Counted from the first letter of the stretch, positions 1 through 9,305 are shown. The stretch is DNA of 64,000 bases from Spirulina major PCC 6313 (GCF_001890765.1 NZ_KV878783.1:3872771-3936770); one strand, 5' to 3'. Program-made: numbers and translations. The notes: generated by a model not told the origin, from the sequence alone.

Positions 1-2
1 TG

Positions 3-1403
3 GCTTACCCCGCATTGCTCACCCTCCTATCCCGCACCCTGCGCCGGATTTTGAGTGCCCTAGAACAGCGATCGCTCGCCCCCGATCACACCTATGAGCA
101 ATGGCAATACAGCTTTTTTCGGCGGCGGCTGTTTCTGGTGTTCGCCATTTCCCTGACCATTCTGTTTTGCATGACCACGCCCCGATTGGTGCAGAACATG
201 ATTACCAGTCAGCCCCTCCCCGGCTGGTGGTTTACGGATCTTTGGGTTGAAATCAGCTTAATTACAAACCTCATTCTGCTGCGCTTGAGCCACCAAAATT
301 GGCAGATTAATCTCATTTTTCTGGGCTATTCTGGCTCGATTAACCTAGTGGAACAACTGGCCGAAGCGGCCATGGGGGGGCGGCAATTTGATATTTTAGA
401 TGACTTTTTTAACTGGGTGCTGGTCTTCTTTTTGCAATCCACCTTAATTCCGGTGCGATGGCAGTTGCATGGTTTATGTCATCTCCTCACCTATGGCCTG
501 TATTTTGCGATTAAATGTGCGTTTGCGATCGCCACCGGACGCATGGTGATGTGGTATCCGGAAGAGTGGACTTCGCCGCCGAGTTGGATTTTTACGCTGA
601 GTATGGTGTCCTTTGTGGCGACGCTGTCGGTGTATTTATTTGAACGCACGGCCAAAGCGGAATTTGCGGCCCAAACGGAAATTCGCCGCGCTTATCAAAA
701 ACTCACCATTGAACAGGAGCGATCGGAAGGATTACTGCGCAATATTTTGCCCGATCGCATCGCTTGCCGCCTCAAAAATGACCACCAAACGATCGCCGAT
801 ACCTTTTCTGATACGACGGTTCTATTTGCGGATATTGTGGGGTTTACGGAGCTATCGAGTCAGATTTCCGCCCATGATCTCGTTGAACTTTTGAACAGTA
901 TTTTTTCGCGATTTGATCAGCTTGCAGCCCACCATAATCTAGAAAAAATCAAAACCATTGGGGATGCCTATTTAGTCGTAGCCGGTTTACCCAATCCCCG
1001 CGAGGATCATAGTGACGTGATGGCAGAAATGGCCCTAGATATGCAGCGGGTTTTAGTGGAGTTGAATGGGGAAACGGGACGGGATTTAAGCCTGCGGATT
1101 GGGATTCATTCCGGGACGGTGGTGGCGGGGGTGATTGGCTTAACGAAGTTTGCCTATGATATTTGGGGGGATACGGTGAACACGGCGAGTCGGATGGAAT
1201 CCCATGGTGTGCCGGGAAAAATTCAAGTTTCGGAGGTGGTTTATCATCAGTTAGCGGCGCGTTACGATCTTGAGGCACGGGGGATGATCGCGATTAAAGG
1301 GAAAGGCGAGATGATGACGTATTTTTTACGATCGCGCCGCTACGAGTTGCCCCCCGCCGCCGCTCCCCAAATTGCCCCGCCCCAATCCCTACATCACGAT
1401 TGA
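3..1403 (+). CDS. Membrane-anchored class III adenylate cyclase (5' end may lie outside the window)
   Basis: Predicted to make cAMP from ATP at the membrane. The frame is open to the left edge, so the true start may lie before the window; the first possible start inside is TTG at 15, giving 462 residues (numbering used here). Residues ~37-210 hold about six hydrophobic segments, then a helical linker (~215-250) and the cyclase domain (~265-430). Metal ligands are D273 in FADIVGFTEL and D317 in KTIGDAYLVV. K313 and D382 (in YDIWGDTVNT) are the residues that select ATP in this family; guanylate cyclases usually have E and C there. R393 fits the transition-state arginine. Only three bases separate the stop from the next gene, which suggests a shared message. 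Adenylate specificity is inferred from these residues only. Confidence 0.9.
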   Translation, partial: AYPALLTLLSRTLRRILSALEQRSLAPDHTYEQWQYSFFRRRLFLVFAISLTILFCMTTPRLVQNMITSQPLPGWWFTDLWVEISLITNLILLRLSHQNWQINLIFLGYSGSINLVEQLAEAAMGGRQFDILDDFFNWVLVFFLQSTLIPVRWQLHGLCHLLTYGLYFAIKCAFAIATGRMVMWYPEEWTSPPSWIFTLSMVSFVATLSVYLFERTAKAEFAAQTEIRRAYQKLTIEQERSEGLLRNILPDRIACRLKNDHQTIADTFSDTTVLFADIVGFTELSSQISAHDLVELLNSIFSRFDQLAAHHNLEKIKTIGDAYLVVAGLPNPREDHSDVMAEMALDMQRVLVELNGETGRDLSLRIGIHSGTVVAGVIGLTKFAYDIWGDTVNTASRMESHGVPGKIQVSEVVYHQLAARYDLEARGMIAIKGKGEMMTYFLRSRRYELPPAAAPQIAPPQSLHHD

Positions 1404-1406
1404 ATC

Positions 1407-2300
1407 ATGAATTCTCTCTTGCAATTTCAACCGCCGGGCTTTGGCCCCCGCACGATCGTCACCTCCCTCGGTGCGATGACCTACTACACCCAAACCGGGG
1501 CCCCCTGGCCGCGAGACGGCCAGCGATCGCCCCTCCTGTTTCTCCATAGTTTCGGCGGGGGTGCGTCGGCCTATGAATGGTCGCAGGTATATAGCGCCCT
1601 GGCGATGGACTATGAAATCATCGCGCCGGATCTGATCGGCTGGGGGGCATCGAGTCGCCCGGAACGGTGCTACAGTCCGGCGGATTATGAGGGGATGATC
1701 CTCGCATTGATCGCGGCGGTGACGACCGAACCGATCGCGATCGCCGCCTCTTCGATCACCGGAGCTTTGGCGGTGCGGGTGGCAAATCAAGCCCCGGCAC
1801 AGGTGCGATCGCTGTTCCTTGTCTGCCCGTCGGGGTTTCGGGATTTTGCCGAGGCCAGCCCGCGCCGCCTGCCCGTGGAGGTGATCAACCTCCCCGGTCT
1901 TGACCAAGTGCTTTACACCCTCGGCGCGACGACGGAATGGGCGGTGCGCAATGCGTTGGAAAATTTTCTCTTTGCCGATCGCGATCGCATCACCCCGGAA
2001 ATGGTGGCCGCCTACCTCACCGCTGCGACTCAACCCCGCGCCGCTGTGGCCGCCCTCGCTTTTTTACGCGGCGATCTTTACTTCGATTTAGCCGCCGATA
2101 TCCCCGCCCTCACCGTCCCTACTACCTTTGTTTGGGGGGCGCGATCGCGCTTCAGCCCCGTCGCGATTGGTCGTCGTTTGGCCGCCTTGAATCCGGGGGC
2201 GATCGCCGCCCTGCACACCATCCCCAAGACTGGCGTGCTGCCCCACCTCGAACAGCCCAGCCTCGTCGCTGCCCTCCTCCGCTCCTGGCTCACCGCCTGA
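1407..2300 (+). CDS. Alpha/beta hydrolase fold protein
   Basis: A 297-residue soluble alpha/beta hydrolase of unknown substrate. The oxyanion-hole region is LLFLHSFGGG (~43-52). The second-strand region reads APDLIGWGAS, as in many cyanobacterial hydrolases. The nucleophile elbow is AASSITGA with S116 as likely nucleophile, so it is a variant of the usual GxSxG. H280 in LPHLEQP fits the catalytic histidine. The start ATG lies three bases after the cyclase stop with no clear Shine-Dalgarno of its own, so translation is probably coupled. It could be an esterase, lipase-like enzyme or haloalkane dehalogenase relative; the sequence does not decide this. Confidence 0.85.
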   Translation: MNSLLQFQPPGFGPRTIVTSLGAMTYYTQTGAPWPRDGQRSPLLFLHSFGGGASAYEWSQVYSALAMDYEIIAPDLIGWGASSRPERCYSPADYEGMILALIAAVTTEPIAIAASSITGALAVRVANQAPAQVRSLFLVCPSGFRDFAEASPRRLPVEVINLPGLDQVLYTLGATTEWAVRNALENFLFADRDRITPEMVAAYLTAATQPRAAVAALAFLRGDLYFDLAADIPALTVPTTFVWGARSRFSPVAIGRRLAALNPGAIAALHTIPKTGVLPHLEQPSLVAALLRSWLTA

Positions 2301-2424
2301 TCTTTCGATGATCCCCGCGTCGCTGAGGGGGGCGATCGTCCAAAACAACGACGACCGCCCCAAAGAGCGATCGCCAGAGTCACAAAAAAGCAAAGGATGA
2401 ATCTTAAACGGGGGGGATATCGCC

Positions 2425-2604
2425 TTAGCGATCGCAACCCGCACCGACGGCCTGACGAGATTTCAGGGTTTGCAACTGCTGGATGAGCATTTCCACTTCG
2501 GCTTCGAGATGGAGATACTTTAACTGTTGATCAGGATTGTAGGCTCGGACATTAGCCTTCACGGCATCACTATCAAGCTGGGGTAAAGAGGCAGGTTGCA
2601 TCAT
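2425..2604 (-). CDS. Small conserved cyanobacterial protein of unknown function (59 aa)
   Basis: A short minus-strand frame of 59 codons (MMQPASLPQLDSDAV at the start), stopping at TAA in the reverse complement of 2425-2427. The middle part, YLHLEAEVEMLIQQLQTL, is a leucine-rich helix likely to form a coiled coil. I recognise the pattern as resembling small conserved hypothetical proteins found across cyanobacteria, but know no function. A second ATG at 2601 is an alternative start. It is convergent with the hydrolase gene (125 bp apart) and divergent from the DUF3370 gene. No good Shine-Dalgarno is seen upstream. Confidence 0.6.
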   Translation of the reverse strand: MMQPASLPQLDSDAVKANVRAYNPDQQLKYLHLEAEVEMLIQQLQTLKSRQAVGAGCDR

Positions 2605-2985
2605 GTTTTAAAGTTAGTTATATATACTTACTCACACCATCATGGAATTGTAGCCTGAACTGTCTCATTCGTTGTAACAAATGTGGCGTTTTTAAAATTG
2701 GTTCTGAGGAACAGGCGTACAGGACGAAGTGCGATCGCGCCCTCTCCCCATCCCATCGAGATTTGAATTCCTGATCAAACACCCAACGAAAAAAAATCAC
2801 CCAGGCTGAAAGACAACGCGAGTCTTGTGGTATCTTCAGCACAGGCTACATCAGGTTACGATCGTTATCACCCTACTCTCCAAAACCGCCCTGAAACGCC
2901 GACCAACCGGGTGCAAACAGTTGGTGTTAGATTAATTTAAGCAAATTACCCACTGACATTGAACGCGAGGAGAAGCGATCCTTAA
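2605..2985. other. Intergenic region between divergent genes
   Basis: About 380 bp between the small minus-strand gene and the DUF3370 gene. It should hold the promoters of both. A GAGGAGA purine stretch near 2966-2973 is rather far (about 13 bases) from the ATG at 2986 but would also suit the ATG at 2998 poorly. A 74-codon minus-strand frame (2618-2842) has no recognisable composition or motif and was not accepted. No repeat or RNA gene is seen. Confidence 0.4.
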
Positions 2986-4416
2986 ATGCTGCCATTGATG
3001 TATCCTGTTTTGCTCGCTCAAGCGCCCGCTGCCTTCGTATCCCCTGCACCGCCCGCACAACGATACATAGTTGAACAGCAGGATGTTCGGCCCCTGCCGG
3101 GACAACTCGATAATATTCCGGTCTTCAATAGTAATAGCCCAGAAGTCATCGAAGGGGCGGGTATCCTCCTCTCCACCTTTCCCCGCAGCGGCACAACCCA
3201 CCCCCACGCCCACCTCAATCAAACCTTAGAGGGTCGTTTCGACTTTTTCTCCCACCACATTTCTCGGCCCGCAGGGGAAAAGCTCACCCTTTACCAAGGG
3301 GTGCTGGTTTACAATGCTTCGTCTCGTCCGGTCACGCTCCAGGTGCATCAAGCGGTGAGTTATCTTAACTCCCACGATGCCCCATTCATTGACTTGCCCG
3401 CCCAACTCGAAGACCCCTATGGCTCGATTTATTCTGGGCCCGGATCTCGCCTCGCGGGGGATGTGATTCGTGGTGTTAATCAACCCTATTTTCCTAGTCA
3501 ACTGGTGCTCCGGCCCCGGGAACTGCGGATGTTAGCGGTGATGCCGATTCCGGTGAGTAGTGCGCGATCGACCTTGATGCGGCTTGAAAGTAGTGGGCCG
3601 GTGTATATGGCAAATTTGGCACTCTACGAAATGCCCGAATATACGTCCGTGCTCGATCTAAACGATCCCACCAATGAAGAACCCGTCACGAAAGTCACCT
3701 ATAACCCACCCACAATGCGGGATTGGCAAAATCTCTTAACCCAGGGACGATTGGCTACACCGCGCGATCGCGCCCCGTCCAATTCGACGGAACGCTATAT
3801 CTATGGCCGTGTTGCCGGGATTTCTGTGGGATCAGAATGGAACGCCACCCTGACCGATCAACCCAATGGCAACACCTTAACCATCCCCCAACCGGGCGAA
3901 TCCTTTTCCTACCCCCTCAGTACCACCGACACCGGAACCCACGGCACGGATCAAATTCAAAGTGCGCCGATGCTCGTGCGCTACTCCGATACGGCCTTGC
4001 GGGCCCATGGCAATTATGCGGTGCATTACAACCTCAAATTGCCCCTTCATAACGATACGAACCGGACGCAAACGGTCTTTGTTACCGTCCAAACCCCATT
4101 AAAGAAAAGCCACCTCGACGATCGCCTTGTGTTTCTCAATCCCCCTGAAGATCGGATCTTTTTCCGGGGTTCCGTCCGTCTCCGGTATCGGGATGATTTC
4201 GGTCGGGATCAAGAACGCTATTTTCATTTGGTGCAGAGGCAGGGACAACGGGCGGAACCGTTGATTGAGGTGCGTTTACGGCCGGGCGATCGCCGCGATG
4301 TCCAAGTGGATTTCCTCTATCCTCCCGATGCTACGCCCCCCCAAGTGCTCACCGTCAGCACCCTAGGGCGACGAAATTTAGCCATCGAATCGCCCTCCCC
4401 TAACCCGCCGCAATAG
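2986..4416 (+). CDS. DUF3370 domain protein
   Basis: A 476-residue protein matching the cyanobacterial DUF3370 family, whose function is unknown. The N-terminus MLPLMYPVLLAQAPAAF is a short hydrophobic, secretion-like segment, so the protein is probably periplasmic or outer-surface. The family hallmark VRPLPGQLDNIPVFNSNSPE follows at ~35-54, then ILLSTFPRSGTTHPHAHLNQ. The rest is beta-rich and lacks obvious catalytic residues. ATG at 2986 is used; ATG at 2998 (M5) would shorten the leader. The GT4 gene follows 42 bp downstream on the same strand, which may indicate co-transcription in an envelope or polysaccharide context. Confidence 0.82.
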   Translation: MLPLMYPVLLAQAPAAFVSPAPPAQRYIVEQQDVRPLPGQLDNIPVFNSNSPEVIEGAGILLSTFPRSGTTHPHAHLNQTLEGRFDFFSHHISRPAGEKLTLYQGVLVYNASSRPVTLQVHQAVSYLNSHDAPFIDLPAQLEDPYGSIYSGPGSRLAGDVIRGVNQPYFPSQLVLRPRELRMLAVMPIPVSSARSTLMRLESSGPVYMANLALYEMPEYTSVLDLNDPTNEEPVTKVTYNPPTMRDWQNLLTQGRLATPRDRAPSNSTERYIYGRVAGISVGSEWNATLTDQPNGNTLTIPQPGESFSYPLSTTDTGTHGTDQIQSAPMLVRYSDTALRAHGNYAVHYNLKLPLHNDTNRTQTVFVTVQTPLKKSHLDDRLVFLNPPEDRIFFRGSVRLRYRDDFGRDQERYFHLVQRQGQRAEPLIEVRLRPGDRRDVQVDFLYPPDATPPQVLTVSTLGRRNLAIESPSPNPPQ

Positions 4417-4458
4417 CCGCGCCCTTTTCTCCCTCAATCTTGGCCGCTTGTTCTGCCC

Positions 4459-5589
4459 ATGCGACAGATTCACCTCTGGGTTCCGAATATTTTTGAGTTT
4501 CGGGGTGGGATTCAGGCCTATTCTGGGTTTTTGCTCCAGGGTCTCCAAACGCAGTATCCCACCCTCACGATCCGGGTGTTTTTGAAGCACGATCGCACTC
4601 CCCCCGCTGCGGCCGCCAAGACCCATTTTCAAGGTGCAGGATGGTGGCCCCTCTGGATGCGGACTTGGGTCTATGGGCTGCAATTGCTGTGGGGTTGTGT
4701 GCGGCATCGTCCCGATCTGATTATTGCGACCCATACGAATTTTGCGCCGCTGGGGGCGATGGTTCAGCGGTGGTTGGGGGTGCGGTTTTGGGCGGTGGCC
4801 CATGGGATTGAGGTGTGGGGCTTGGGGGAGGGGGTGCTGTTGCGGAGTTTGGCCCAAACGGAGCGGATTTTGGCGGTGAGTCACTATACCCGCGATCGCT
4901 TCCTCGCCGAACAACCCCACCTCGACCCGACGCGGATCACGGTGCTGCCGAACACATTCGACAGCGATCGCTTTTATCCCGCCCCCAAACCGCCCGCATT
5001 GCTGCACCAATATCGCCTGAAGCCAGAGCAGCCCGTGATCCTAACGGTGGCGCGATTGGATGCAACCCAGGCCTATAAAGGCTATGACCAGATTTTGCGG
5101 GCATTGCCTCAGGTGCGTTCAGTGATTCCGGCGGTGCGCTATGTGCTGGTGGGGAAGGGGAGCGATCGCGCCCGTGTGGAGGCGTTGATCGCACGGTTGG
5201 GGCTGGAGGAGGTGGTGATCTTGGCGGGGTTTGTGCCCGATTCGGCCTTGGTGGCCCATTATCACCTGTGCGATTTGTTTGCGATGCCCAGTCGGGGGGA
5301 GGGGTTTGGCATTGTCTATCTGGAGGCGATCGCCTGCGGAAAACCCACCCTAGGGGGCAATCAGGACGGGGCGATCGATGCGCTGAACGGGGGCGAGTTG
5401 GGGGTTTTGGTGAATCCCGATGATGTGGATGCGATCGCCCAAGCCATGATCCGCATCCTCACCCAGACCGAACCCCATCCCCTACTCTACAATTCCGCCG
5501 CCCTCCGCCAAGCCGTGATCAAAACCTACGGCTTTACAGCCTTTACCCACACGTTGACGGATCTGATCGAGGGGGCAGGGAGCGGATGA
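4459..5589 (+). CDS. Glycosyltransferase family 4 protein
   Basis: A 376-residue retaining GT4 with two Rossmann-like halves. The acceptor half starts at MRQIHLWVPNIFEFRGGIQA with the glycine-rich loop typical of GT4. HGIEVWG occurs at ~118. The donor half carries the E-x7-E motif in SRGEGFGIVYLEAIACGKP, followed by the loop GGNQDGAIDAL. It is expected to transfer an activated sugar to a lipid-linked or polysaccharide acceptor on the cytoplasmic side. Donor and acceptor are not decidable from sequence. It lies 42 bp after the DUF3370 gene, and its 3' side is the hairpin repeat array that separates it from convergent malic enzyme. Confidence 0.9.
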   Translation: MRQIHLWVPNIFEFRGGIQAYSGFLLQGLQTQYPTLTIRVFLKHDRTPPAAAAKTHFQGAGWWPLWMRTWVYGLQLLWGCVRHRPDLIIATHTNFAPLGAMVQRWLGVRFWAVAHGIEVWGLGEGVLLRSLAQTERILAVSHYTRDRFLAEQPHLDPTRITVLPNTFDSDRFYPAPKPPALLHQYRLKPEQPVILTVARLDATQAYKGYDQILRALPQVRSVIPAVRYVLVGKGSDRARVEALIARLGLEEVVILAGFVPDSALVAHYHLCDLFAMPSRGEGFGIVYLEAIACGKPTLGGNQDGAIDALNGGELGVLVNPDDVDAIAQAMIRILTQTEPHPLLYNSAALRQAVIKTYGFTAFTHTLTDLIEGAGSG

Positions 5590-5655
5590 CGGTTAAACAT
5601 TCAATCCAGTCTTGAGCGGATTCCAGGCAGGGTAACGCCTGCCAGTTTCAGACTC

Positions 5656-6120
5656 GCAGCGAGCTAGAAGGTTGCAGCGAGCTAGAAGGTTGCAGCGAGC
5701 TAGAAGCTCGCACTACAGAGGATTTTAGGTAGTAGTAGTGTGAGCCTCTGGCTCACTGCGGCCAAATCTAGAGCAGCGAGCGAGAAGCTCGCACTACAGA
5801 GGATTTTAGGTAGTAGTAGTGTGAGCCTCTGGCTCACTGCGGCCAAATCTAGAGCAGCGAGCGAGAAGCTCGCACTACAGAGGATTTTAGGTAGTAGTAG
5901 TGTGAGCCTCTGGCTCACTGCGGCCAAATCTAGAGCAGCGAGCTAGAAGGTTGCACTACAGAGGATTTTAGGTAGTAGTGTGAGCCTCTGGCTCACTGCG
6001 GCCAAATCTAGAGCAGCGAGCTAGAGGCTCACTGCGGTCAAATCTAGAGCAGCAAGCGAGAGGCTCACTGCGGCCAAATCTAGAGCAACGAGCGAGAGGC
6101 TCACTGCGGCCAAATCTAGA
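5656..6120. repeat. 81-bp hairpin tandem repeat array with truncated 36-bp units
   Basis: Two 18-bp partial units (from 5656) precede full units starting at 5692, 5773, 5854 (81 bp each) and 5935 (78 bp). Units of 36 bp follow at 6013, 6049 and 6085. Each full unit holds two perfect palindromes, GCGAGCGAGAAGCTCGC and GTGAGCCTCTGGCTCAC, joined by a linker with CTAC on one side and GTAGTAG on the other. The short units look like deletions that fuse the first half of hairpin 1 to the second half of hairpin 2. The array fills the gap between the convergent GT4 and malic enzyme genes. Because 81 is divisible by 3, open frames cross it on both strands; they are artefacts. Confidence 0.95.
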
Positions 6121-6143
6121 GCAGCCAGTTCCAGAGGGCGGGG

Positions 6144-7532
6144 CTATTCGCGGCTGACCCCATCTTCGCGGGCGGCTTGTTTGACCGAGGCGGCGACGGC
6201 AGGGGCAACCCGGTCATCAAAGACGGAGGGGATAATCTGTTCTGGGTTGAGGTCTTGGGGGGGAACGAGGGATGCGATCGCCGCCGCCGCCTCTAGACAC
6301 ATCCGGCTCGTAATTTCTCGCGCTCGGCAATCCAACGCCCCGCGAAAAATCCCCGGAAACGCCAAAACATTATTAATTTGGTTCGCGTAGTCGCTGCGCC
6401 CCGTCGCCATCACCGTCACCAGATCCCGCACCAACTCCGGCTGAATCTCCGGAATTGGGTTCGCCATCGCAAACACAATCGGGTCAGGATTCATTGTCTT
6501 CACCATTTCCGGCGTGAGCACCCCCGGCACACTCAAGCCAATAAACACATCCGCCCCCTGCATGGCATCGGCTAAGGTTCCCTTGGCCTCAACAGCGAAT
6601 TCTTTTTTTTCTGGGGTGAGGTCGCGATCGCGCGACAAAATGCCCTGTGAATCGCACATCCAGAGGGTTTTCGCCCCCGCTTGGCGAATCAGACGCGCCA
6701 CCGCAACCCCGGCCGCTCCCGCCCCATTGAAAATAATTTTCACCTGATCGATGGATTTATTCACCACCTTGAGGGCATTGTAGAGAGCCGCGAGGGTGAC
6801 GATCGCCGTGCCATGTTGGTCATCGTGGAACACGGGAATATCTAGTTCCGCCCGCAGCCGTCGTTCAATCTCAAAGCAGCGCGGCGAGCTAATATCTTCT
6901 AAATTGATCCCACCAAAGACCGGGGAAATGTGTTTCACCGTGGTGATAATTTCTTCCGTGTCTTGGGTCGCCAAACAGATCGGAAACGCATCCACGCCGC
7001 CAAATTCTTTAAAGAGCAGGGCTTTGCCTTCCATGACGGGTAACGCCCCTTCCGGGCCCAGATTTCCCAAACCCAACACGGCACTGCCATCACTGACGAT
7101 CGCCACCATGTTACTTTTCACCGTCAGGTTAAACACTTGGGACGGGTCATCGGCGATCGCTTTCGACACACGCCCCACACCAGGGGTATAAGCCATCGCC
7201 AAGGTCGCTTGTTCCTTCAGCCCGATCCGGCTTTCAACGCAAATTTTGCCCCCTTGGTGGAGTTCAAAGGTGCGATCGGATACCTTGAGCACCGTCACAT
7301 CGGGCAGGGCTTTAATCGCTGCCACTAAACAATCCGCATGATCCGTACTCGACGCATCCACAATAAATTCGCGCACCGATTGCGTCCGGCTTTGGGTGAT
7401 GAGGCGAATATGGCCAATATTGCCCCCACTGGTGGCGATCGCATTGGTCACGGCCGCCAGTTGGCCGGGTTGATTGAAGAGTTCCACCTGAATTGTCAGA
7501 CTAAAACTGGGATTGGGGGTCAGTTGAGTCAT
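6144..7532 (-). CDS. NAD(P)-dependent malic enzyme with N-terminal ACT domain
   Basis: Oxidative decarboxylation of malate to pyruvate. A longer frame starts at 7613, but ATG at 7532 (MTQLTPNPSF) gives 462 residues, close to the length I recall for cyanobacterial malic enzymes, with an AGG about nine bases upstream. Residues ~10-85 form an ACT-like domain (LTIQVELFNQPGQLAAV), usually a site of allosteric control. The catalytic part has YTPGVG, NLEDISSPRCFEIE and FHDDQHGTAI; the dinucleotide fold has GAGAAG. This is the short bacterial type without a phosphotransacetylase tail. It is followed by the repeat array and preceded by nurA on the same strand (93 bp). NAD versus NADP preference is not decided. 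Confidence 0.92.
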   Translation of the reverse strand: MTQLTPNPSFSLTIQVELFNQPGQLAAVTNAIATSGGNIGHIRLITQSRTQSVREFIVDASSTDHADCLVAAIKALPDVTVLKVSDRTFELHQGGKICVESRIGLKEQATLAMAYTPGVGRVSKAIADDPSQVFNLTVKSNMVAIVSDGSAVLGLGNLGPEGALPVMEGKALLFKEFGGVDAFPICLATQDTEEIITTVKHISPVFGGINLEDISSPRCFEIERRLRAELDIPVFHDDQHGTAIVTLAALYNALKVVNKSIDQVKIIFNGAGAAGVAVARLIRQAGAKTLWMCDSQGILSRDRDLTPEKKEFAVEAKGTLADAMQGADVFIGLSVPGVLTPEMVKTMNPDPIVFAMANPIPEIQPELVRDLVTVMATGRSDYANQINNVLAFPGIFRGALDCRAREITSRMCLEAAAAIASLVPPQDLNPEQIIPSVFDDRVAPAVAASVKQAAREDGVSRE

Positions 7533-7625
7533 AAATGTACCTGTCAGACAAAGGAAAGTAAGATTATCCCCCATCCCACCAGATTCCAGCCGATCACCAT
7601 AGACTTTTTTCACCTTCTCCAGCGG

Positions 7626-8819
7626 TCAGGCGATACTGCCGCGTTTGCGGGCTTCTTTGTAGGACGTGCCAACATTTTTTAAACCAGCCCGGAGCATTTG
7701 CTGTTCCAAGAGGGCGAAAAAGCGAGCGCGATCGCCCCCTCGCACCACCGCCATATTATGGGACTCCGCCAAGGCCACCGGGTAGCCGTAGCCCTTATGC
7801 ACCTGCGCCAACATCATCCCCAAAGCTTGGTCAAAGAGGGCGCGATCGTCCGCCACCCAGCGCGGCACTTCCACCCGCGCCACCTCTGCCCCCACATGGA
7901 CATAGCAAAAATAAATTTGCAAATGTTCCGGGTATTGGTCGAGGATTTTCGCCGAACTGCGCCAGAGGGTGCTACGCTGTCCCGGTTCGAGGAGCGTCGT
8001 CCAGAGGGTAGTATCGCGGATCGGGTCGATCACCTGACAGGGGAGGCGATCGCTCTCCTGGCTGCACTGCTTCACACAGTCCTGAGTATCAAACGGGCAC
8101 GCCGCCAACCGCAGCAAATTCGTCGCCTCCCCGCTTCGGGACGAACTGAGATACCCCATCAACGGAATCCGCGCCTGATAGAGGGTATCCCACGCCGCCA
8201 GCAGCGGCGGTAACAGTTGCTCCCGCGCCTCACTGGGCATCGCCTCCAAAAACCAATAGATCAACGACCCATCCACCATCGCCAAATTGGGGTCATGGTG
8301 CGCCCCCGGCGGGTTCACCCAGCGGCAGGCCATTTCCGCTAAGCGTTCCGCTTCGGCCACGGTGCGGCGATGGCCCATCCATTCTTCGGTGCGGATGCCC
8401 CATTGTCGCGACACATAGAGATCTTCGGCCTTGTAATACACTTCGGGGCTGTTGTCGAGGAGGGGGTGGAGGCTTTGGCCGTAGTGGAGCATGACGCGGC
8501 CAATGTTAACGAGGTAGCAGTAGGCGATCTCGTGGTGAGACGGGGCGATTTGGGAGCCGTCGGTGGCGAATACAGTGTGGCGGGGCGGCGGTGGGGGAAT
8601 CAGTTGCGCGGTGCTGAGGGGTTCGAGGGGGGTGGCGGTGGCGAAGAGGAGGCGATCGCGCCATTGCTCCTGACGGCGCAACCAATCCGCCTGCGCCCCC
8701 TCCACCCGTTGAAAGAGTTCAAGGGCCCGCGTCAGGCGAATTTGACTCGCCTTCGCCTCTTGGTTGAGGTGTTGACTAATCGCGGGCATTTTTCCCGCCA
8801 ACTTCGTGAGATCCAGCAT
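7626..8819 (-). CDS. nurA: NurA domain nuclease
   Basis: Matches cyanobacterial proteins annotated as DNA double-strand break repair nuclease NurA. Archaeal NurA is a 5'-3' exonuclease working with the HerA helicase in end resection; a HerA partner is not seen here. The start at 8819 (MLDLTKLAGK) is preferred over the longer frame from 8912, because GAGG lies nine bases before it. That gives 397 residues. The nuclease core begins with FATDGSQIAPSHH (~75-88), holding the conserved metal-binding aspartate. Further acidic sites include MVDGSLIYWFLE near the middle. The frame is co-directional with malic enzyme, 93 bp apart. Confidence 0.8.
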   Translation of the reverse strand: MLDLTKLAGKMPAISQHLNQEAKASQIRLTRALELFQRVEGAQADWLRRQEQWRDRLLFATATPLEPLSTAQLIPPPPPRHTVFATDGSQIAPSHHEIAYCYLVNIGRVMLHYGQSLHPLLDNSPEVYYKAEDLYVSRQWGIRTEEWMGHRRTVAEAERLAEMACRWVNPPGAHHDPNLAMVDGSLIYWFLEAMPSEAREQLLPPLLAAWDTLYQARIPLMGYLSSSRSGEATNLLRLAACPFDTQDCVKQCSQESDRLPCQVIDPIRDTTLWTTLLEPGQRSTLWRSSAKILDQYPEHLQIYFCYVHVGAEVARVEVPRWVADDRALFDQALGMMLAQVHKGYGYPVALAESHNMAVVRGGDRARFFALLEQQMLRAGLKNVGTSYKEARKRGSIA

Positions 8820-8946
8820 GGGCACATCCTCAAGGAGCCAACCGCCCCTATTGTAAGCACCGATGGAGTGAGCTTGCGTTGGACTGAGCAAAGCCAACGT
8901 CTCAGCCTCCACTCTTCCTCTAGGAGGACTCCCAACACATAATGAT

Positions 8947-9009
8947 CCAAAGCGGGCAGGATGCCCGCGCTACGGGAGTTAGAGGTAGTACAGGCATCTT
9001 GCCTGTCCC
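8947..9009. repeat. Two-hairpin dispersed repeat (variant stems)
   Basis: GCGGGCAGGATGCCCGC, then CTAC...GTAGTA, then ACAGGCATCTTGCCTGT. Hairpin order and linker match the 81-bp array at 5656-6120, but both stems have a different sequence that still pairs. It lies upstream of nurA. Confidence 0.8.
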
Positions 9010-9048
9010 TCACATTCAACGTGGATGATTTTTTTGCTTGCAACACTC

Positions 9049-9172
9049 TAGTGTCGTGACACGTTTTAATGAGTTTGTTACGGTGGATTGTTAAATCACA
9101 GTTATAGCCTATATTTTAGCCACTTAACGCCCCCTAGATAAAGCCTCATTTTAGCTTTGTCTGAGCACTAGT
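9049..9172. repeat. MITE-like element, CTAGTGTCGTGACAC family, copy 1
   Basis: Homologous in inverted orientation to the copy at 38799-38922: shared blocks include CTAGTGTCGTGACAC, GTTACGG.GGATTGT and ATTTTAGC near the far end, then CACTAG. Another end of the same family (CACTAGTGCCGCGACATGG) begins at about 9167 and overlaps it, so a second partial copy follows to ~9215. No coding capacity. It lies in the 480-bp gap between nurA and the histidine-kinase-like gene; the rest of that gap (9216-9305) shows nothing I can name. Confidence 0.7.
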
Positions 9173-9305
9173 GCCGCGACATGGCTTAATTAGTGATCAT
9201 CTTGTAATCGATGAAACCCTGATTCGGTGGGCAGTACCTACCCTAGGCGAGATTTTTCTGACCTCCTTTTTAGCCCTGTCAGTCTACTAGGATCTGGACT
9301 GGGTG

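Noticed and set aside
2618-2842. Minus-strand 74-codon frame in a promoter region
   Set aside because: No motif or start signal; composition does not look like the neighbouring genes.
5700-5946. Open frames of 75 and 68 codons on both strands in the repeat array
   Set aside because: They exist because the 81-bp repeat is a multiple of three; the translation is the repeat itself and has no start signals.
5656-6120. Possible CRISPR array
   Set aside because: Units are tandem and nearly identical over their whole length, with no unique spacers; no cas genes are near.
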